This document shows positions 9,958 to 19,090 of a stretch of 64,000 nt of DNA, in pieces; the first letter of the stretch is position 1, and the number at the start of each line of letters is the position of its first letter. This DNA is from Cypionkella sp. (lineage in GTDB: Bacteria; Pseudomonadota; Alphaproteobacteria; Rhodobacterales; Rhodobacteraceae). The DNA lies in contig NZ_JAUSBA010000034.1 in the NCBI RefSeq assembly GCF_030652235.1, forward strand, positions 62,001 through 126,000. Direction: 5' to 3'. Below the pieces are notes generated by a model. The model was not told where the DNA came from. It saw nothing but the letters and a program-made list of their open reading frames with translations, and made no database searches. The translations under genes were made by a program, and so were the position numbers.

Positions 9958-10878
9958 TCAGTTTAGGTCTACGGGTGTTGGTGCTTTTTGCGTCTCATGC
10001 CCCTCGGATAGCAGCCAATGGACAAACAAGTCTGTATCCGGATGCGTGCTGCTGCCTGCGGGTTTGATCAGGTGGAACGCCTCGTCAATCGGGACGGCAA
10101 GATCAAATGGTGCTACAAGCCGTCCGGACTTCAGCGCATGTCCGGCAAGCGATTTGCGCCCCAGTGCGACGCCCCCGCCATGCGCTGCCAACTCAAATGC
10201 CGTCAAAGACGTGTCCAGATGCAGCCCCGAGCCTGCGTCGACGTGATGGGCGCCTGCCGCTTTAAGCCAGACGCCCCAGCCCTCTTGATAGCCCAGCACG
10301 TGCAGCAGCCTGTGCTGGCACAGATCTTCTGGCTTTTTGAGGGCGATCCGGGCTGGCAAGTCGGGCGCACACAGCGGGGTGACCGTCTCCCATGTCAGAC
10401 GGTGGCTGTTGAAGCCCGGCCAGTGCCCCTTACCATATTGGATATCAAGGTCGAAATCTTCGGTGTCAAAGGCGTCGTTCCAGACGCTGGACAACAGGCG
10501 GATGGTCTTGCCCGGATGACGGTCCAGATAATTGGGCAGGCGCGGGGACAACCAGTTGACCGCGAAGGACACCGCGCAGCGCACGGTCAGGGCGCTGCTG
10601 GTGCGGCGCTGACCGAAGACCTCTCTCGTGCCCATGGCCAGACGTTCCATCGCATCCTGGACTTTCGGCAGATAGGCGGCCCCGGATTTGGTCAGCTCCA
10701 GCCCACGCGGACGGCGAAGGAAAAGGGGCCGCCGCAGGTGGTGCTCAAGCGATTTCACATGTTTGGAAACGGCGGCTTGGGTGATGTGCAACTCGCCCGC
10801 CGCTTGGGTGAAGCTTAAAGTCCGGGCCGCAGCCTCAAAGGCACGCAGCCATGTCAGGGGAGGAAGATCAAGGTTCAT
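9958..10878 (-). CDS. LysR-family regulator (GcvA-like), divergent from dmdA
   Basis: A 306-residue LysR-type regulator. It has an N-terminal winged helix-turn-helix (LRAFEAAARTLSFTQAAGEL, then ITQAAVSKHVKSLE) and a C-terminal effector domain. The GVALGRKSLAGHALKSGRLV stretch is typical of the GcvA branch. The start at 10878 fits the usual N-terminus; an upstream in-frame ATG at 10944 would add 22 unlike residues. It is divergent from dmdABCD with 109 bases between starts, the classic arrangement of a LysR protein and its target. It may respond to DMSP or a breakdown product such as methylmercaptopropionate; that is inference only. Confidence 0.8.
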   Translation of the reverse strand: MNLDLPPLTWLRAFEAAARTLSFTQAAGELHITQAAVSKHVKSLEHHLRRPLFLRRPRGLELTKSGAAYLPKVQDAMERLAMGTREVFGQRRTSSALTVRCAVSFAVNWLSPRLPNYLDRHPGKTIRLLSSVWNDAFDTEDFDLDIQYGKGHWPGFNSHRLTWETVTPLCAPDLPARIALKKPEDLCQHRLLHVLGYQEGWGVWLKAAGAHHVDAGSGLHLDTSLTAFELAAHGGGVALGRKSLAGHALKSGRLVAPFDLAVPIDEAFHLIKPAGSSTHPDTDLFVHWLLSEGHETQKAPTPVDLN

Positions 10879-10987
10879 ACGCGCCTCAAAACATCGCCAT
10901 AACTTTTTGTACAGGCATTGCCCCTGAATACGTCGTTTGACCAAACCGTGCCAGTGGGATCATTGAAAGGCATCCAAGGGGGGTCCG

Positions 10988-12091
10988 ATGTTTGCAGTTT
11001 TCCCAACGGCGCGTCTGCGCCCGTCGCCATTTTACGCCTCGGCTGTTGCCGAAGGCATGACCGCCGCCAGCATCTACAACCGGATGATCATGCCGACCTC
11101 TTACGGTGATCCGCAGGCAGAATACTGGCGGCTGATCAATGGCGTCTCGCAATGGGACGTGGGCGTGGAGCGGCAAGTGCAGTTGAAGGGCCCGGATGCT
11201 GGCGTTCTGGCGCAGATATTGTCGCCGCGCGATCTGTCGGGTTGCAAGGTCGGTCAGGGCAAATATGTGCCGTTGTGCAATCATCGCGGCACGATCATCA
11301 ACGACCCTATCCTGTTGAAACTGGCAGATGATCTGTATTGGCTGTCGATTGCCGACAGTGACATCTGGTTCTGGGCCAGCTCGATTGCAGCCGAACGGGG
11401 CCTGAATGTCGAGGTCAGCGAACCAGATGTGTCACCCATGGCCCTGCAAGGCCCAAAGGCCGAGGATGTCGTTGCCCATGTCATGGGTGATTGGGTGCGG
11501 GGGCTGAAGTATTTCTGGTTTCGCGAGACCGAGATTGCCGGAATTCCGGTTGCGGTGCAGCGGTCTGGCTGGTCCAAGCAAGGTGGGTTCGAGATCTACC
11601 TGAAAGATGGGACGCGCGGCACCCAGCTGTGGAATATCTTCAAAGAGGCGGGCCAGCCTTGGGGCATCGGCCCCGGCGCACCTGCCACAGCAGAGCGAAC
11701 GGAAAGCGGTCTTGTCTCGGTTGGCGGTGATACCGACGAAGCGACCAACCCGTTCGAAGTGCGTCTGGGTAAATATGTTGACCTGGATGTGGCCGACGAT
11801 GTTGTGGGCATTCAGGCCCTGCGCCGGATCAAGGCCGAAGGGGTGAAGCGTCACCAACTGGGCCTAGTGTTGGAGGGGGAAACGCCCGCCCCCTTGGGCT
11901 TTCGGCGCGAAGATATTCTGCGGGATGGCAAGCGGATCGGGATGATGACCAATTGCGTCTGGTCGCCGCGCATGAAGGCCAATATCGGGTATGCCTTGAT
12001 TGACGCGTCGGTTCTTGCGGGGGAAACAGTGCAGGTGCTGCGCGATCAGGGGCAGGTTGCGGCCAAGCTGGTCGAACTGCCTTTTTTGTAA
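10988..12091 (+). CDS. dmdA: DMSP demethylase (aminomethyltransferase family)
   Basis: A 367-residue protein of the GcvT/aminomethyltransferase fold. Stretches WDVGVERQVQLKGPDA, LSIADSD, EPDVSPMALQGPKAEDV and RSGWSKQGGFEIY match DmdA, which moves a methyl group from dimethylsulfoniopropionate to tetrahydrofolate, leaving methylmercaptopropionate (MMPA). AAGGGGGG precedes the ATG at 10988. It heads a four-gene set containing all later steps. Some positions (SESGLVSVGGDTDEATNPFEVRLG region) look more divergent than in textbook DmdA, so a related demethylase with another substrate is possible. The dmdBCD neighbours are the main support for DMSP. Confidence 0.75.
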   Translation: MFAVFPTARLRPSPFYASAVAEGMTAASIYNRMIMPTSYGDPQAEYWRLINGVSQWDVGVERQVQLKGPDAGVLAQILSPRDLSGCKVGQGKYVPLCNHRGTIINDPILLKLADDLYWLSIADSDIWFWASSIAAERGLNVEVSEPDVSPMALQGPKAEDVVAHVMGDWVRGLKYFWFRETEIAGIPVAVQRSGWSKQGGFEIYLKDGTRGTQLWNIFKEAGQPWGIGPGAPATAERTESGLVSVGGDTDEATNPFEVRLGKYVDLDVADDVVGIQALRRIKAEGVKRHQLGLVLEGETPAPLGFRREDILRDGKRIGMMTNCVWSPRMKANIGYALIDASVLAGETVQVLRDQGQVAAKLVELPFL

Positions 12092-12100
12092 GGGTACGCC

Positions 12101-13720
12101 ATGCAGCAGCACTATGACGCCCCTTCGCGTGATGCCGCCAACCATGTGGCGCTGTCTCCGCTGTCGTTCCTAAAGCGGGCCGAGATGGTTTACGCCAACC
12201 ATCCCGCCGTGACTTATGGCGATACCAGCCGCACTTGGTGCCAGACCGGGGTGCGGTGCCGCAGCGTGGCCGCAGGGTTGGCGGCGATGGGGGTCAAGCG
12301 CGGGGATACGGTTTCGGTCCTTGCCCCCAATATTCCCGCGCTGTTCGAGCTGCATTATGCCGTGCCCTTGCTGGGCGCGGTGTTGAACACAATCAACACG
12401 CGGCTAGAGCCCGAGACGGTTGCCTATATCCTCGACCACTCGGATTCCGTGCTTGTGATTGCCGATACTGCTCTTGTGCAACTGCTGCGCCATGCGTTCA
12501 AAATCAATGGCAAGACCATTCCAGTCGTCGATATCACTGATGTGACGGGTGCTGTTGGCTTTGGCCAGACCAGCTATGATGATCTGGCAGCCCACGCGCC
12601 GATGGCTTGGACGCTTCCGGATGATGAATGGCAGGCGTTGGCGCTGAACTATACCTCTGGCACATCCGGGCGGCCAAAGGGCGTGGTGTATCACCACCGC
12701 GGGGCTTATCTGATGGCCATGGGCACGGTGGCGGGCTGGGCCTTGCCGCCGCATCCGACCTATCTGTCGGTCGTGCCGATGTTTCATTGCAACGGCTGGA
12801 ACCACCCATGGGCCATGGCGATTGTCGGCGGCCATATGATCTTTACCCGCGATGCCACGCCCGCAAAGTTGCTGGCGGCCATGACTGTGCACCGCGTCAC
12901 CCATCTGGGTGCAGCACCCATCGTGCTGCAAATGCTGTGCGACAGCCCCGATGCGCCCGCGCAGCCCTTTGATCCCAAGATCAAGGTTCTGACCGCAGGC
13001 GCTCCGCCGCCACCCGCCATTCTGGAAAAGGCGGCGGCCTTGGGTCTGGATGTGATGCAGGTTTACGGGCTTACTGAAACCTATGGCCATATCTCGCAAT
13101 GTCTGTGGCAAGATGAGTGGAACGCCCTTGCCGCCCAGGCCCGCGCCGAGAAACAGGCGATGCAGGGTGTGGCCTTTCCAATGGTCGAAGACATTCGTGT
13201 GGTGGACCGCACGACTGGGCTGGATGTGCCGCGTGATGGCCTGACTCAGGGCGAAATCGCCATGCGCGGCAACACCGTGATGAAGGGCTACTACAAGGAC
13301 GCCGCCGCCACGGCGATGGCCTTTGACGGCGGCTGGTTCTGGTCTGGGGATGCTGCTGTCATGCACCCCGATGGCTATATCCAGATTCGCGACCGGCTGA
13401 AGGATGTGATCATTTCGGGTGGCGAAAACATCTCGTCGGTCGAGGTTGAGGCGGTGCTGTACCGTCACCCAGCCATCAGTGCGGCAGCTGTCGTCGCCCG
13501 CCCGCATCCGAAATGGGGCGAAAGCCCCTGCGCCTTCGTCGAACTGCGCGACGGGGCTACCACGACCGAAGCTGATGTCATCGCATTTTGCCGCGCCCAT
13601 ATCGCTCATTTCAAGGCACCGAAAACCGTGATCTTTGGCAGTCTGCCGAAAACGGCCACCGGCAAGATACAAAAGTTCATCCTGCGCGCCACGGCCCGCG
13701 ACATGGGGCCTCAGCCATGA
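12101..13720 (+). CDS. dmdB: MMPA-CoA ligase
   Basis: A 539-residue adenylate-forming enzyme with the AMP-binding loop YTSGTSGRPKGVV, the core motif YGLTETYG, the hinge motif RDRLKDVIISGGENISSVEVE and the catalytic lysine near the end (PKTATGKIQKF). DmdB joins methylmercaptopropionate to coenzyme A using ATP, the second step of DMSP demethylation. It starts nine bases after dmdA and overlaps dmdC through ATGA at 13717-13720. Related ligases act on other short or medium acids; the operon gives the specificity. A second DmdB-like protein is encoded at 45748-47370. Confidence 0.8.
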   Translation: MQQHYDAPSRDAANHVALSPLSFLKRAEMVYANHPAVTYGDTSRTWCQTGVRCRSVAAGLAAMGVKRGDTVSVLAPNIPALFELHYAVPLLGAVLNTINTRLEPETVAYILDHSDSVLVIADTALVQLLRHAFKINGKTIPVVDITDVTGAVGFGQTSYDDLAAHAPMAWTLPDDEWQALALNYTSGTSGRPKGVVYHHRGAYLMAMGTVAGWALPPHPTYLSVVPMFHCNGWNHPWAMAIVGGHMIFTRDATPAKLLAAMTVHRVTHLGAAPIVLQMLCDSPDAPAQPFDPKIKVLTAGAPPPPAILEKAAALGLDVMQVYGLTETYGHISQCLWQDEWNALAAQARAEKQAMQGVAFPMVEDIRVVDRTTGLDVPRDGLTQGEIAMRGNTVMKGYYKDAAATAMAFDGGWFWSGDAAVMHPDGYIQIRDRLKDVIISGGENISSVEVEAVLYRHPAISAAAVVARPHPKWGESPCAFVELRDGATTTEADVIAFCRAHIAHFKAPKTVIFGSLPKTATGKIQKFILRATARDMGPQP

Positions 13721-15408
13721 CCTACGAAGCCCCCGTCAGAGACATGATGTTCAACATCGCCCATATCGCGCCGAACCCGGGCGATCTGGAGATGGCCGCC
13801 GCCGTCTTGGAAGAATTCGGCCGCTTTTGCGCCGAGGAAGTAGCCCCCCTGAACGCCCCGGGCGACCGCGAGGGTTCGCGCTGTGATCAAGGCCAAGTCC
13901 AGACACCTGCGGGCTTTCGTCAGGCTTACGGCAAATACGTCGCGATGGGCTGGCAGGGGCTTGTCCATCCGTCAGAGTTTGGCGGGCAGGACCTGCCGCG
14001 CGCGGTCGGCGCTGCGGCAGGCGAGATTCTGAACGCCGCCAATATAAGCTTTGCGCTGTGCCCCCTGCTGACCGATGGCGCGATAGAGGCGCTGCGCCAC
14101 TTTGGCTGTGCGCAGATGAAACAGACTTACTTGCCCAAGCTGGTTTCCGGCACCTGGACGGGCACGATGAACCTGACCGAACCGCAGGCGGGCAGCGATC
14201 TGGCCTTACTGCGCACGCGGGCGGATGCGCAACAGAACGGCACCTACAAGATCACCGGCACCAAGATATACATCACCTATGGCGAGCATGATCTGGCCGA
14301 AAATATCATCCACCTTGTTCTGGCCCGCACGCCAGACGCACCTAAGGGCATCAAGGGGATCAGCCTGTTTGTGGTGCCGAAATTTCTGGTCAGCGCCGAT
14401 GCCAGCCTTGGCCCGCGCAATGCCGTTCGCTGCCAAAGCATCGAACACAAGCTGGGCGTCCGGGCCAGCCCGACCTGCGTGATGGAATTCGAAGGTGCGA
14501 CGGGCTTTCTGATTGGCCGCGAAAATGCCGGGCTGGACTATATGTTCACCATGATGAACGCCGCCCGCTTCGCCGTGGGCGTTCAAGGAGTTGCAGTGGG
14601 TGAACGCGCCTATCAACAGGCGCTGGCCTATGCCAAAACCCGCCTTCAGGGTCGCCCGGTTGACGGCAGCGCCCAAGGGGCGGTTGCCATCATCCATCAC
14701 CCCGACGTCCGCCGGATGCTGGCCCATATGCGCGCCACGACCGAAGCCTGCCGCGCGCTTTCGGCCGTTGCCGCCGGTTGGCAGGATACGTCCGATGTGG
14801 CCATGGCGGAATTCCTCGTGCCACTGGTCAAAGGGTTCTGCACGGAAATGAGCGTGCATATCGCCTCTTTGGGGGTGCAAATCCACGGTGGCATGGGCTT
14901 TATCGAAGACACGGGCGCGGCCCAACACTACCGCGATGCCCGCATCTTGCCGATCTATGAGGGTACGACCGCCATTCAGGCCAATGATCTTTTGGGCCGC
15001 AAGACCCTGCGGGATGGCGGGGCCACCGCGGGTCGTATCGCCGAGATGATTGCCTTGACGGAACAAGACCTGCAACAGGGCTCGTCGGTGGCGCAGGACA
15101 TCGCGGCGCGGCTGGGTTCAGCGCGGCAGGACTTTCAGGCCGTCGTCGCCCATCTGCTGACCTCCTCCCCGAACCAGGCCTATGCCGGGGCCGTACCCTA
15201 TCTGATGCTGGCGGGCAATCTGGTGGCGGGCTGGCAGATGGCGCGCGCGGTGCTTGTGGCCGAAGCGGCGCAGGACTGCGACCACGCCTTCATGTCTGCA
15301 AAGATCGCAACCGCGCACTTTTACGCCCATCACATCCTGACGGAGACGGGCCTTCAGCGTTCCCGCGTCATCGACGGCGCGGCAAGCCTGTTGGACACCG
15401 TTTTCTGA
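13717..15408 (+). CDS. dmdC: MMPA-CoA dehydrogenase
   Basis: A 563-residue FAD-dependent acyl-CoA dehydrogenase, larger than the usual 380 residues, as is typical for the DmdC type with its C-terminal extension. Visible motifs are [30 protein letters not shown] and the catalytic glutamate Glu415 in [20 protein letters not shown]. It oxidises MMPA-CoA to methylthioacryloyl-CoA. The start at 13717 overlaps the dmdB stop by four bases; an earlier in-frame ATG at 13588 lies inside dmdB and is rejected. The expected electron acceptor is electron-transfer flavoprotein, which is not encoded in this window. Confidence 0.8.
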   Translation: MTYEAPVRDMMFNIAHIAPNPGDLEMAAAVLEEFGRFCAEEVAPLNAPGDREGSRCDQGQVQTPAGFRQAYGKYVAMGWQGLVHPSEFGGQDLPRAVGAAAGEILNAANISFALCPLLTDGAIEALRHFGCAQMKQTYLPKLVSGTWTGTMNLTEPQAGSDLALLRTRADAQQNGTYKITGTKIYITYGEHDLAENIIHLVLARTPDAPKGIKGISLFVVPKFLVSADASLGPRNAVRCQSIEHKLGVRASPTCVMEFEGATGFLIGRENAGLDYMFTMMNAARFAVGVQGVAVGERAYQQALAYAKTRLQGRPVDGSAQGAVAIIHHPDVRRMLAHMRATTEACRALSAVAAGWQDTSDVAMAEFLVPLVKGFCTEMSVHIASLGVQIHGGMGFIEDTGAAQHYRDARILPIYEGTTAIQANDLLGRKTLRDGGATAGRIAEMIALTEQDLQQGSSVAQDIAARLGSARQDFQAVVAHLLTSSPNQAYAGAVPYLMLAGNLVAGWQMARAVLVAEAAQDCDHAFMSAKIATAHFYAHHILTETGLQRSRVIDGAASLLDTVF

Positions 15409-15439
15409 TACCCCCTTACATTTTGAACAGGACTGCAGA

Positions 15440-16246
15440 ATGACCCTTCAACTCGACACCGCGTGCTTCAAGAATCTGGCCATCGTGGCGCATGACGACG
15501 GTGTCTGGGTCGTAACCCTGAACCGCCCAACCAAACGCAACGCCTTGGATTCCCACACGATTGAAGAACTGGTGGAGTTCTTCTCCAAAGCGCCACGCGC
15601 CGGTGTCCGCGCCATCGTTCTGGCCGGATCGGGCGATCATTTCTGCGCCGGGTTGGATCTGATCGAACACCATCAGGCCGATCGCAGCCCGGCAGATTTC
15701 ATGCATCTGTGCCTGCGCTGGCACGAGGCGTTCAACAAGATGGAATATGGCGGTGTGCCGATCATTGCGGCGCTGAAGGGTGCGGTTGTCGGCGGTGGGC
15801 TGGAACTGGCCAGCGCCGCCCATATCCGCGTGATGGACCAAACGACTTACTTTGCGCTGCCCGAAGGCCAGCGCGGCCTGTTCACTGGCGGCGGTGCGAC
15901 AATTCGGGTCACCGATCTGGTGGGCAAGGCCCGGATGATCGACATGATGTTGACGGGCCGCGTCTACCAAGGGCAAGAGGCCGTCGATCTGGGGCTGGCG
16001 CAATACATCACCAAGGGGTCAAGCCTTGACGCGGCGATGGAACTGGCCCGCAAGGCCGCGCAGAATTTGCCGCTGTCAAACTTTGCTATCTGCTCGGCGG
16101 TCAGCCATATGCAAAACATGTCAGCAATGGATGCGGCCTATGCCGAAGCTGTGATGGCGGGCGTGGTGAACACGCAGCCAGAGGCACGTGCGCGGCTTGC
16201 AGCCTTTGCCGACAAAAGTGCGGCACGCGTGCGGCCCAACAGCTGA
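15440..16246 (+). CDS. dmdD: Methylthioacryloyl-CoA hydratase (crotonase family)
   Basis: A 268-residue crotonase-fold enzyme. Oxyanion-hole stretches ([21 protein letters not shown]) and two glutamates, Glu122 and Glu142 ([20 protein letters not shown]), match the catalytic pair known in DmdD from Ruegeria, offset by one residue. DmdD hydrates methylthioacryloyl-CoA and hydrolyses the product, releasing methanethiol, acetaldehyde, CO2 and CoA. It lies 31 bases after dmdC. AcuH-type hydratases are related, but the operon and this glutamate pair favour DmdD. Confidence 0.8.
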   Translation: MTLQLDTACFKNLAIVAHDDGVWVVTLNRPTKRNALDSHTIEELVEFFSKAPRAGVRAIVLAGSGDHFCAGLDLIEHHQADRSPADFMHLCLRWHEAFNKMEYGGVPIIAALKGAVVGGGLELASAAHIRVMDQTTYFALPEGQRGLFTGGGATIRVTDLVGKARMIDMMLTGRVYQGQEAVDLGLAQYITKGSSLDAAMELARKAAQNLPLSNFAICSAVSHMQNMSAMDAAYAEAVMAGVVNTQPEARARLAAFADKSAARVRPNS

Positions 16247-16497
16247 TGCAGGTGCATTTGCTCTGTGTTGCCTTGCCGCATTGGCGGTAAATTACTTTTT
16301 GCCCTACATCTGGGCGGTGTGAGTAATCCGGTAACTGTAGATCGGGAAGGCCGGCTTTAGCCCCGTCGACTGCGTCGATTTTCCTGCTGAATCACCTTGC
16401 CAACTTCTTGCCACACATGCCCGGATGTTCTCGCACCGTTCTGCATGGACACGCGTTGCTGACTTTAGCTATAGCTTCAATAAAACAAGAGGTTTGC
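16247..16497. other. Gap downstream of dmdD
   Basis: No gene is recognised between the dmdD stop and the tRNA. The tRNA is transcribed leftward into this region, and a T-rich stretch on the minus strand just past its CCA end (16480-16496) could end that transcript. No clear terminator for the dmd operon was found. Confidence 0.4.
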
Positions 16498-16572
16498 TGG
16501 TGCTGTGAGAGAGGATTGAACTCTCGACCTCACCCTTACCAAGGGTGTGCTCTACCACTGAGCTACCACAGC
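16498..16572 (-). tRNA. tRNA-Thr (anticodon GGT)
   Basis: Read on the minus strand, the sequence folds as a full cloverleaf. The acceptor GCTGTGG pairs with TCACAGC, with one G-T pair. The D arm is GCTCAGTGGTAGAGC, the anticodon stem-loop is ACCC-TTGGTAA-GGGT, and the T arm is GAGAG-TTCAATC-CTCTC. The anticodon is GGT, for threonine. The CCA end is encoded at 16498-16500. Confidence 0.95.
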
Positions 16573-16633
16573 CGCCTTTTTCCAACACGCTACCCCGGGC
16601 TTTATCCCGAAGTCGGCAGGGTTCGGAAACCCC

Positions 16634-16700
16634 CACCTAAACCACCAGTTCAACGTCCTCGCGCTACCAGACGTTTGCTCTACCACTGAGGTAGTGCAGC
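16634..16700 (-). pseudogene. Decayed tRNA-Thr-like copy
   Basis: Upstream of the tRNA-Thr gene on the same strand lies a degraded look-alike. It has a 5' part GCTGCACTACC, a nearly intact D arm (CTCAGTGGTAGAGCA) and a loop CTGGTAG that again shows GGT in the anticodon position. The anticodon stem, T arm (GTTGAACTGG) and 3' acceptor half no longer pair properly. It looks like a tandem duplicate that lost its fold. The left boundary is approximate. Confidence 0.55.
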
Positions 16701-16838
16701 GTCTGGGGCTTGCGGAACCGTTTGAAACCGCTGTCGTCGCGGCTGAATAGACGCGTTTGCGGCAGGGTGCAAGTGCAAACTGGCGGATTTTTGCATGGCC
16801 TTGCTGGACGGTTGGGGCGCACTGTATTAGAAGGCGTG

Positions 16839-17018
16839 ATGCGTGAAAAACCCGATGACATTGCCCTAAGCAAACCAAAATCCCAGCGCGAGGCGCGCTT
16901 GAAGCTGGCGTTGAAGGCGAATATGGGCCGCAGGAAGGCGCAAGCGCGGGCAAGATCGGCGGCGGATTCGGATGGCCCAGATGCGGGCTTGATCGACGAT
17001 AACAACAAAAACGAGTGA
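16839..17018 (+). CDS. Small conserved basic protein upstream of murA
   Basis: A 59-residue protein starting [20 protein letters not shown], rich in Lys, Arg and Ala in the middle ([17 protein letters not shown]) and acidic at the end. It has no membrane segment and no recognised domain; short proteins of this style are found before murA in related genomes. The start at 16839 is chosen because the sequence becomes protein-like only from there. The stop lies 11 bases before murA, suggesting joint transcription. Function unknown. Confidence 0.65.
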   Translation: MREKPDDIALSKPKSQREARLKLALKANMGRRKAQARARSAADSDGPDAGLIDDNNKNE

Positions 17019-17029
17019 GGCTTAGGCAG

Positions 17030-18298
17030 ATGGATTCGATTTTGGTCAAGGGCAATGGGCCGCTGAACGGGGTAATCCCGATTGCGGGGGCGAAGAATGC
17101 CTGCCTGACGCTGATGCCCGCGACATTGCTGTCGGAGGAGCCGCTGACGCTGACCAACGCGCCGCGGCTATCAGATATTGCGACGATGACGCAGCTTTTG
17201 CAGTCTTTGGGCGCGGAAGTGGCGTCGATGCAGAACGGTCTGGTTCTGGCGATGTCGAGCCATAAGGTCGACAACCACACCGCCGATTATGAGATTGTGC
17301 GTAAGTTCCGCGCCTCGATCCTCGTGCTGGGGCCGCTGCTGGCACGCGACGGTCATGCGATTGTCTCGCTGCCCGGCGGCTGTGCGATTGGCGCGCGGCC
17401 CGTCGATTTACATCTGAAAGCGTTTGAGGCGATGGGGGCCGAGTTGGAGCTGCGCGACGGTTATGTGCATGCCAAGGCTCCGGGTGGGCGGTTGCGCGGG
17501 GCGGTGGTGGAGTTTCCGTTCGCCTCGGTGGGCGCGACTGAAAACGCGCTGCTGGCGGCGACTTTGGCGAAAGGCACTACGGTTTTGAAGAACGCCGCGC
17601 GCGAGCCGGAGATTGTCGATCTTGCGGTCTGTCTGCGCCGGATGGGCGCGCAGATTGACGGCGAGGGCACCAGCACGATCACCATTCAGGGCGTTGATCG
17701 CTTGGGCGGGGCGACGCATCCGGTGGTGACGGACCGTATCGAGTTGGGCACCTACATGCTGCTGCCCGCGATCTGCGGCGGCGAGGTCGAATGTTTGGGC
17801 GGCAAGATGAGCCTTGTGGGTGCGTTTGCCGAAAAGCTGGATGCGGCCGGGGTTTCGGTGGTGGAAACCGAACGCGGGCTGAAGGTGACGCGCAAGAATG
17901 GCCGCGTGCGTGCGGTGGACGTGGTGACAGAGCCGTTCCCCGGCTTTCCAACCGATTTGCAGGCGCAGATGATGGCGCTGTTGTGCACGGCGGACGGGGT
18001 TTCGGTGCTGGAGGAGAAGATTTTCGAGAACCGCTTCATGCACGCGCCGGAACTGGTGCGGATGGGGGCGAAGATTGATGTGCATGGCGGCCATGCCACC
18101 GTCACCGGCGTTGAAAAACTGCGCGGGGCGCGGGTGATGGCGACGGATCTGCGCGCCTCGGTGTCGCTGATCCTTGCGGGCTTGGCGGCCGAAGGCGAAA
18201 CCGTGGTCAGCCGGGTCTATCATTTGGATCGTGGCTACGAGCGGGTTGAAGAAAAGCTGCGCGGGGTCGGTGCGCAGATCGAGCGGATCAAGGCATGA
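17030..18298 (+). CDS. murA: UDP-N-acetylglucosamine 1-carboxyvinyltransferase
   Basis: A 422-residue MurA of normal length. It transfers enolpyruvate from PEP to UDP-GlcNAc, the first committed step of peptidoglycan synthesis in the cytoplasm. The N-terminus has the substrate-binding GAKNACL motif, and the loop GGCAIGARP carries the catalytic Cys118 (Cys115 in E. coli), which is the residue attacked by fosfomycin. The start ATG at 17030 gives the canonical [12 protein letters not shown] opening. The stop overlaps the next gene by four bases (ATGA). Confidence 0.97.
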   Translation: MDSILVKGNGPLNGVIPIAGAKNACLTLMPATLLSEEPLTLTNAPRLSDIATMTQLLQSLGAEVASMQNGLVLAMSSHKVDNHTADYEIVRKFRASILVLGPLLARDGHAIVSLPGGCAIGARPVDLHLKAFEAMGAELELRDGYVHAKAPGGRLRGAVVEFPFASVGATENALLAATLAKGTTVLKNAAREPEIVDLAVCLRRMGAQIDGEGTSTITIQGVDRLGGATHPVVTDRIELGTYMLLPAICGGEVECLGGKMSLVGAFAEKLDAAGVSVVETERGLKVTRKNGRVRAVDVVTEPFPGFPTDLQAQMMALLCTADGVSVLEEKIFENRFMHAPELVRMGAKIDVHGGHATVTGVEKLRGARVMATDLRASVSLILAGLAAEGETVVSRVYHLDRGYERVEEKLRGVGAQIERIKA

Positions 18299-18771
18299 GC
18301 GACGCGCGGTTTGAAGATGGCGATGAAGTTCCGCTGCGGCTGGTAGCGCAGGATGCTGAGGGTTTGACGGTGATTGCGGCGCTGCTGCAAGACGCCGTTT
18401 TTCCGATCACCGAGATGTCTTTGGTGCGGCAAAAGCGACGCTTCGCGCTGATGCTGAACCGGTTCCGCTGGGAATACCGCGAGGCCGCAGAGAAAGCGGG
18501 GCAACCGTTTGAGCGGGTGCAAAGCCTGCTGGTGTTTGAAGATGTGCTGGCGGTGCAGACGCAGGGCATCGATCGAACCGCACCGGATACGATCTTGTCG
18601 CTTCTGGATATTAGCTTCTCACCGGGTGCCGATGGCACTGGGTTGGTGACGCTGATCCTTGCCGGCGATGGCGCGATTGCTTTGCAGGTCGAGGCGCTGG
18701 ATGCCGCCTTGCGCGACGTGACAAGGCCTTATCTGGCCCCTTCGGGCAAGATACCGACACACGATTTATAA
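18295..18771 (+). CDS. DUF2948 family protein
   Basis: A 158-residue protein ([20 protein letters not shown], then [12 protein letters not shown]) recognised as the DUF2948 family of Alphaproteobacteria. It overlaps murA by four bases and is certainly co-translated with it. The family is of unknown function. In many relatives hisD follows, but here the next gene is a small convergent one. No membrane segment or signal is visible. Confidence 0.85.
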   Translation: MSDARFEDGDEVPLRLVAQDAEGLTVIAALLQDAVFPITEMSLVRQKRRFALMLNRFRWEYREAAEKAGQPFERVQSLLVFEDVLAVQTQGIDRTAPDTILSLLDISFSPGADGTGLVTLILAGDGAIALQVEALDAALRDVTRPYLAPSGKIPTHDL

Positions 18772-18903
18772 GGCCCAAGTGTTTGCAGGGTGCGGTGTTA
18801 TTTGCACCAAAACAGCATTCCCAGCTGGGATGCGATTGTGGTGCGCACCGAATTTAGGGCGCTTTTCCACAATATGTTGTAGCCACACCGTTTTTTGGAA
18901 GAA

Positions 18904-18950
18904 TTTGTCCCGATTGCCGCACAAGACCGATGGTCTTGGCACGGGACAAA
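18904..18950. other. Two-tier stem-loop between convergent genes
   Basis: Outer arms TTTGTCCCG (18904-18912) and CGGGACAAA (18942-18950) enclose an inner perfect hairpin (CAAGACC, GAT, GGTCTTG at 18922-18938). It lies between the end of the DUF2948 gene and the end of the small convergent gene, so it may end transcription from both sides, although neither side has a strong T-run. Confidence 0.55.
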
Positions 18951-18961
18951 ACCCATCCTGT

Positions 18962-19090
18962 TTAGTCTTTCGGCCCATTGGTATTGATCACCACGGAATT
19001 TTTCGTGCTGGGCGTCGCCACGGCGGGCTTGGCCTTGTCTTTCTTCGGCTTTTTCACATTCTTGCCGGGTTTGCTCATGCCCTTGGCCAT
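18962..19090 (-). CDS. Small lysine-rich protein
   Basis: A 42-residue basic protein beginning MAKGMSKPGKNVKKPKKDKA and ending VVINTNGPKD. A good ribosome binding site, AAGGAAAA, lies six bases before the ATG at 19090, supporting a real gene. Similar short MAKG-K-rich proteins of unknown role occur across Alphaproteobacteria. Upstream in-frame ATGs have no such site. The charge pattern suggests binding to nucleic acid or ribosomes, but that is a guess. Confidence 0.65.
   Translation of the reverse strand: MAKGMSKPGKNVKKPKKDKAKPAVATPSTKNSVVINTNGPKD

Noticed and set aside
10988-12091. Glycine cleavage T protein
   Set aside because: gcvH and gcvP are absent, and the following dmdB, dmdC and dmdD genes point to DMSP demethylation.
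12404-13672. Long open frame antisense to dmdB
   Set aside because: It is histidine- and arginine-rich with no family features, and lies wholly opposite a clear enzyme gene; it is a composition shadow. The same holds for 45499-47082, 27268-28665 and 32911-33942.
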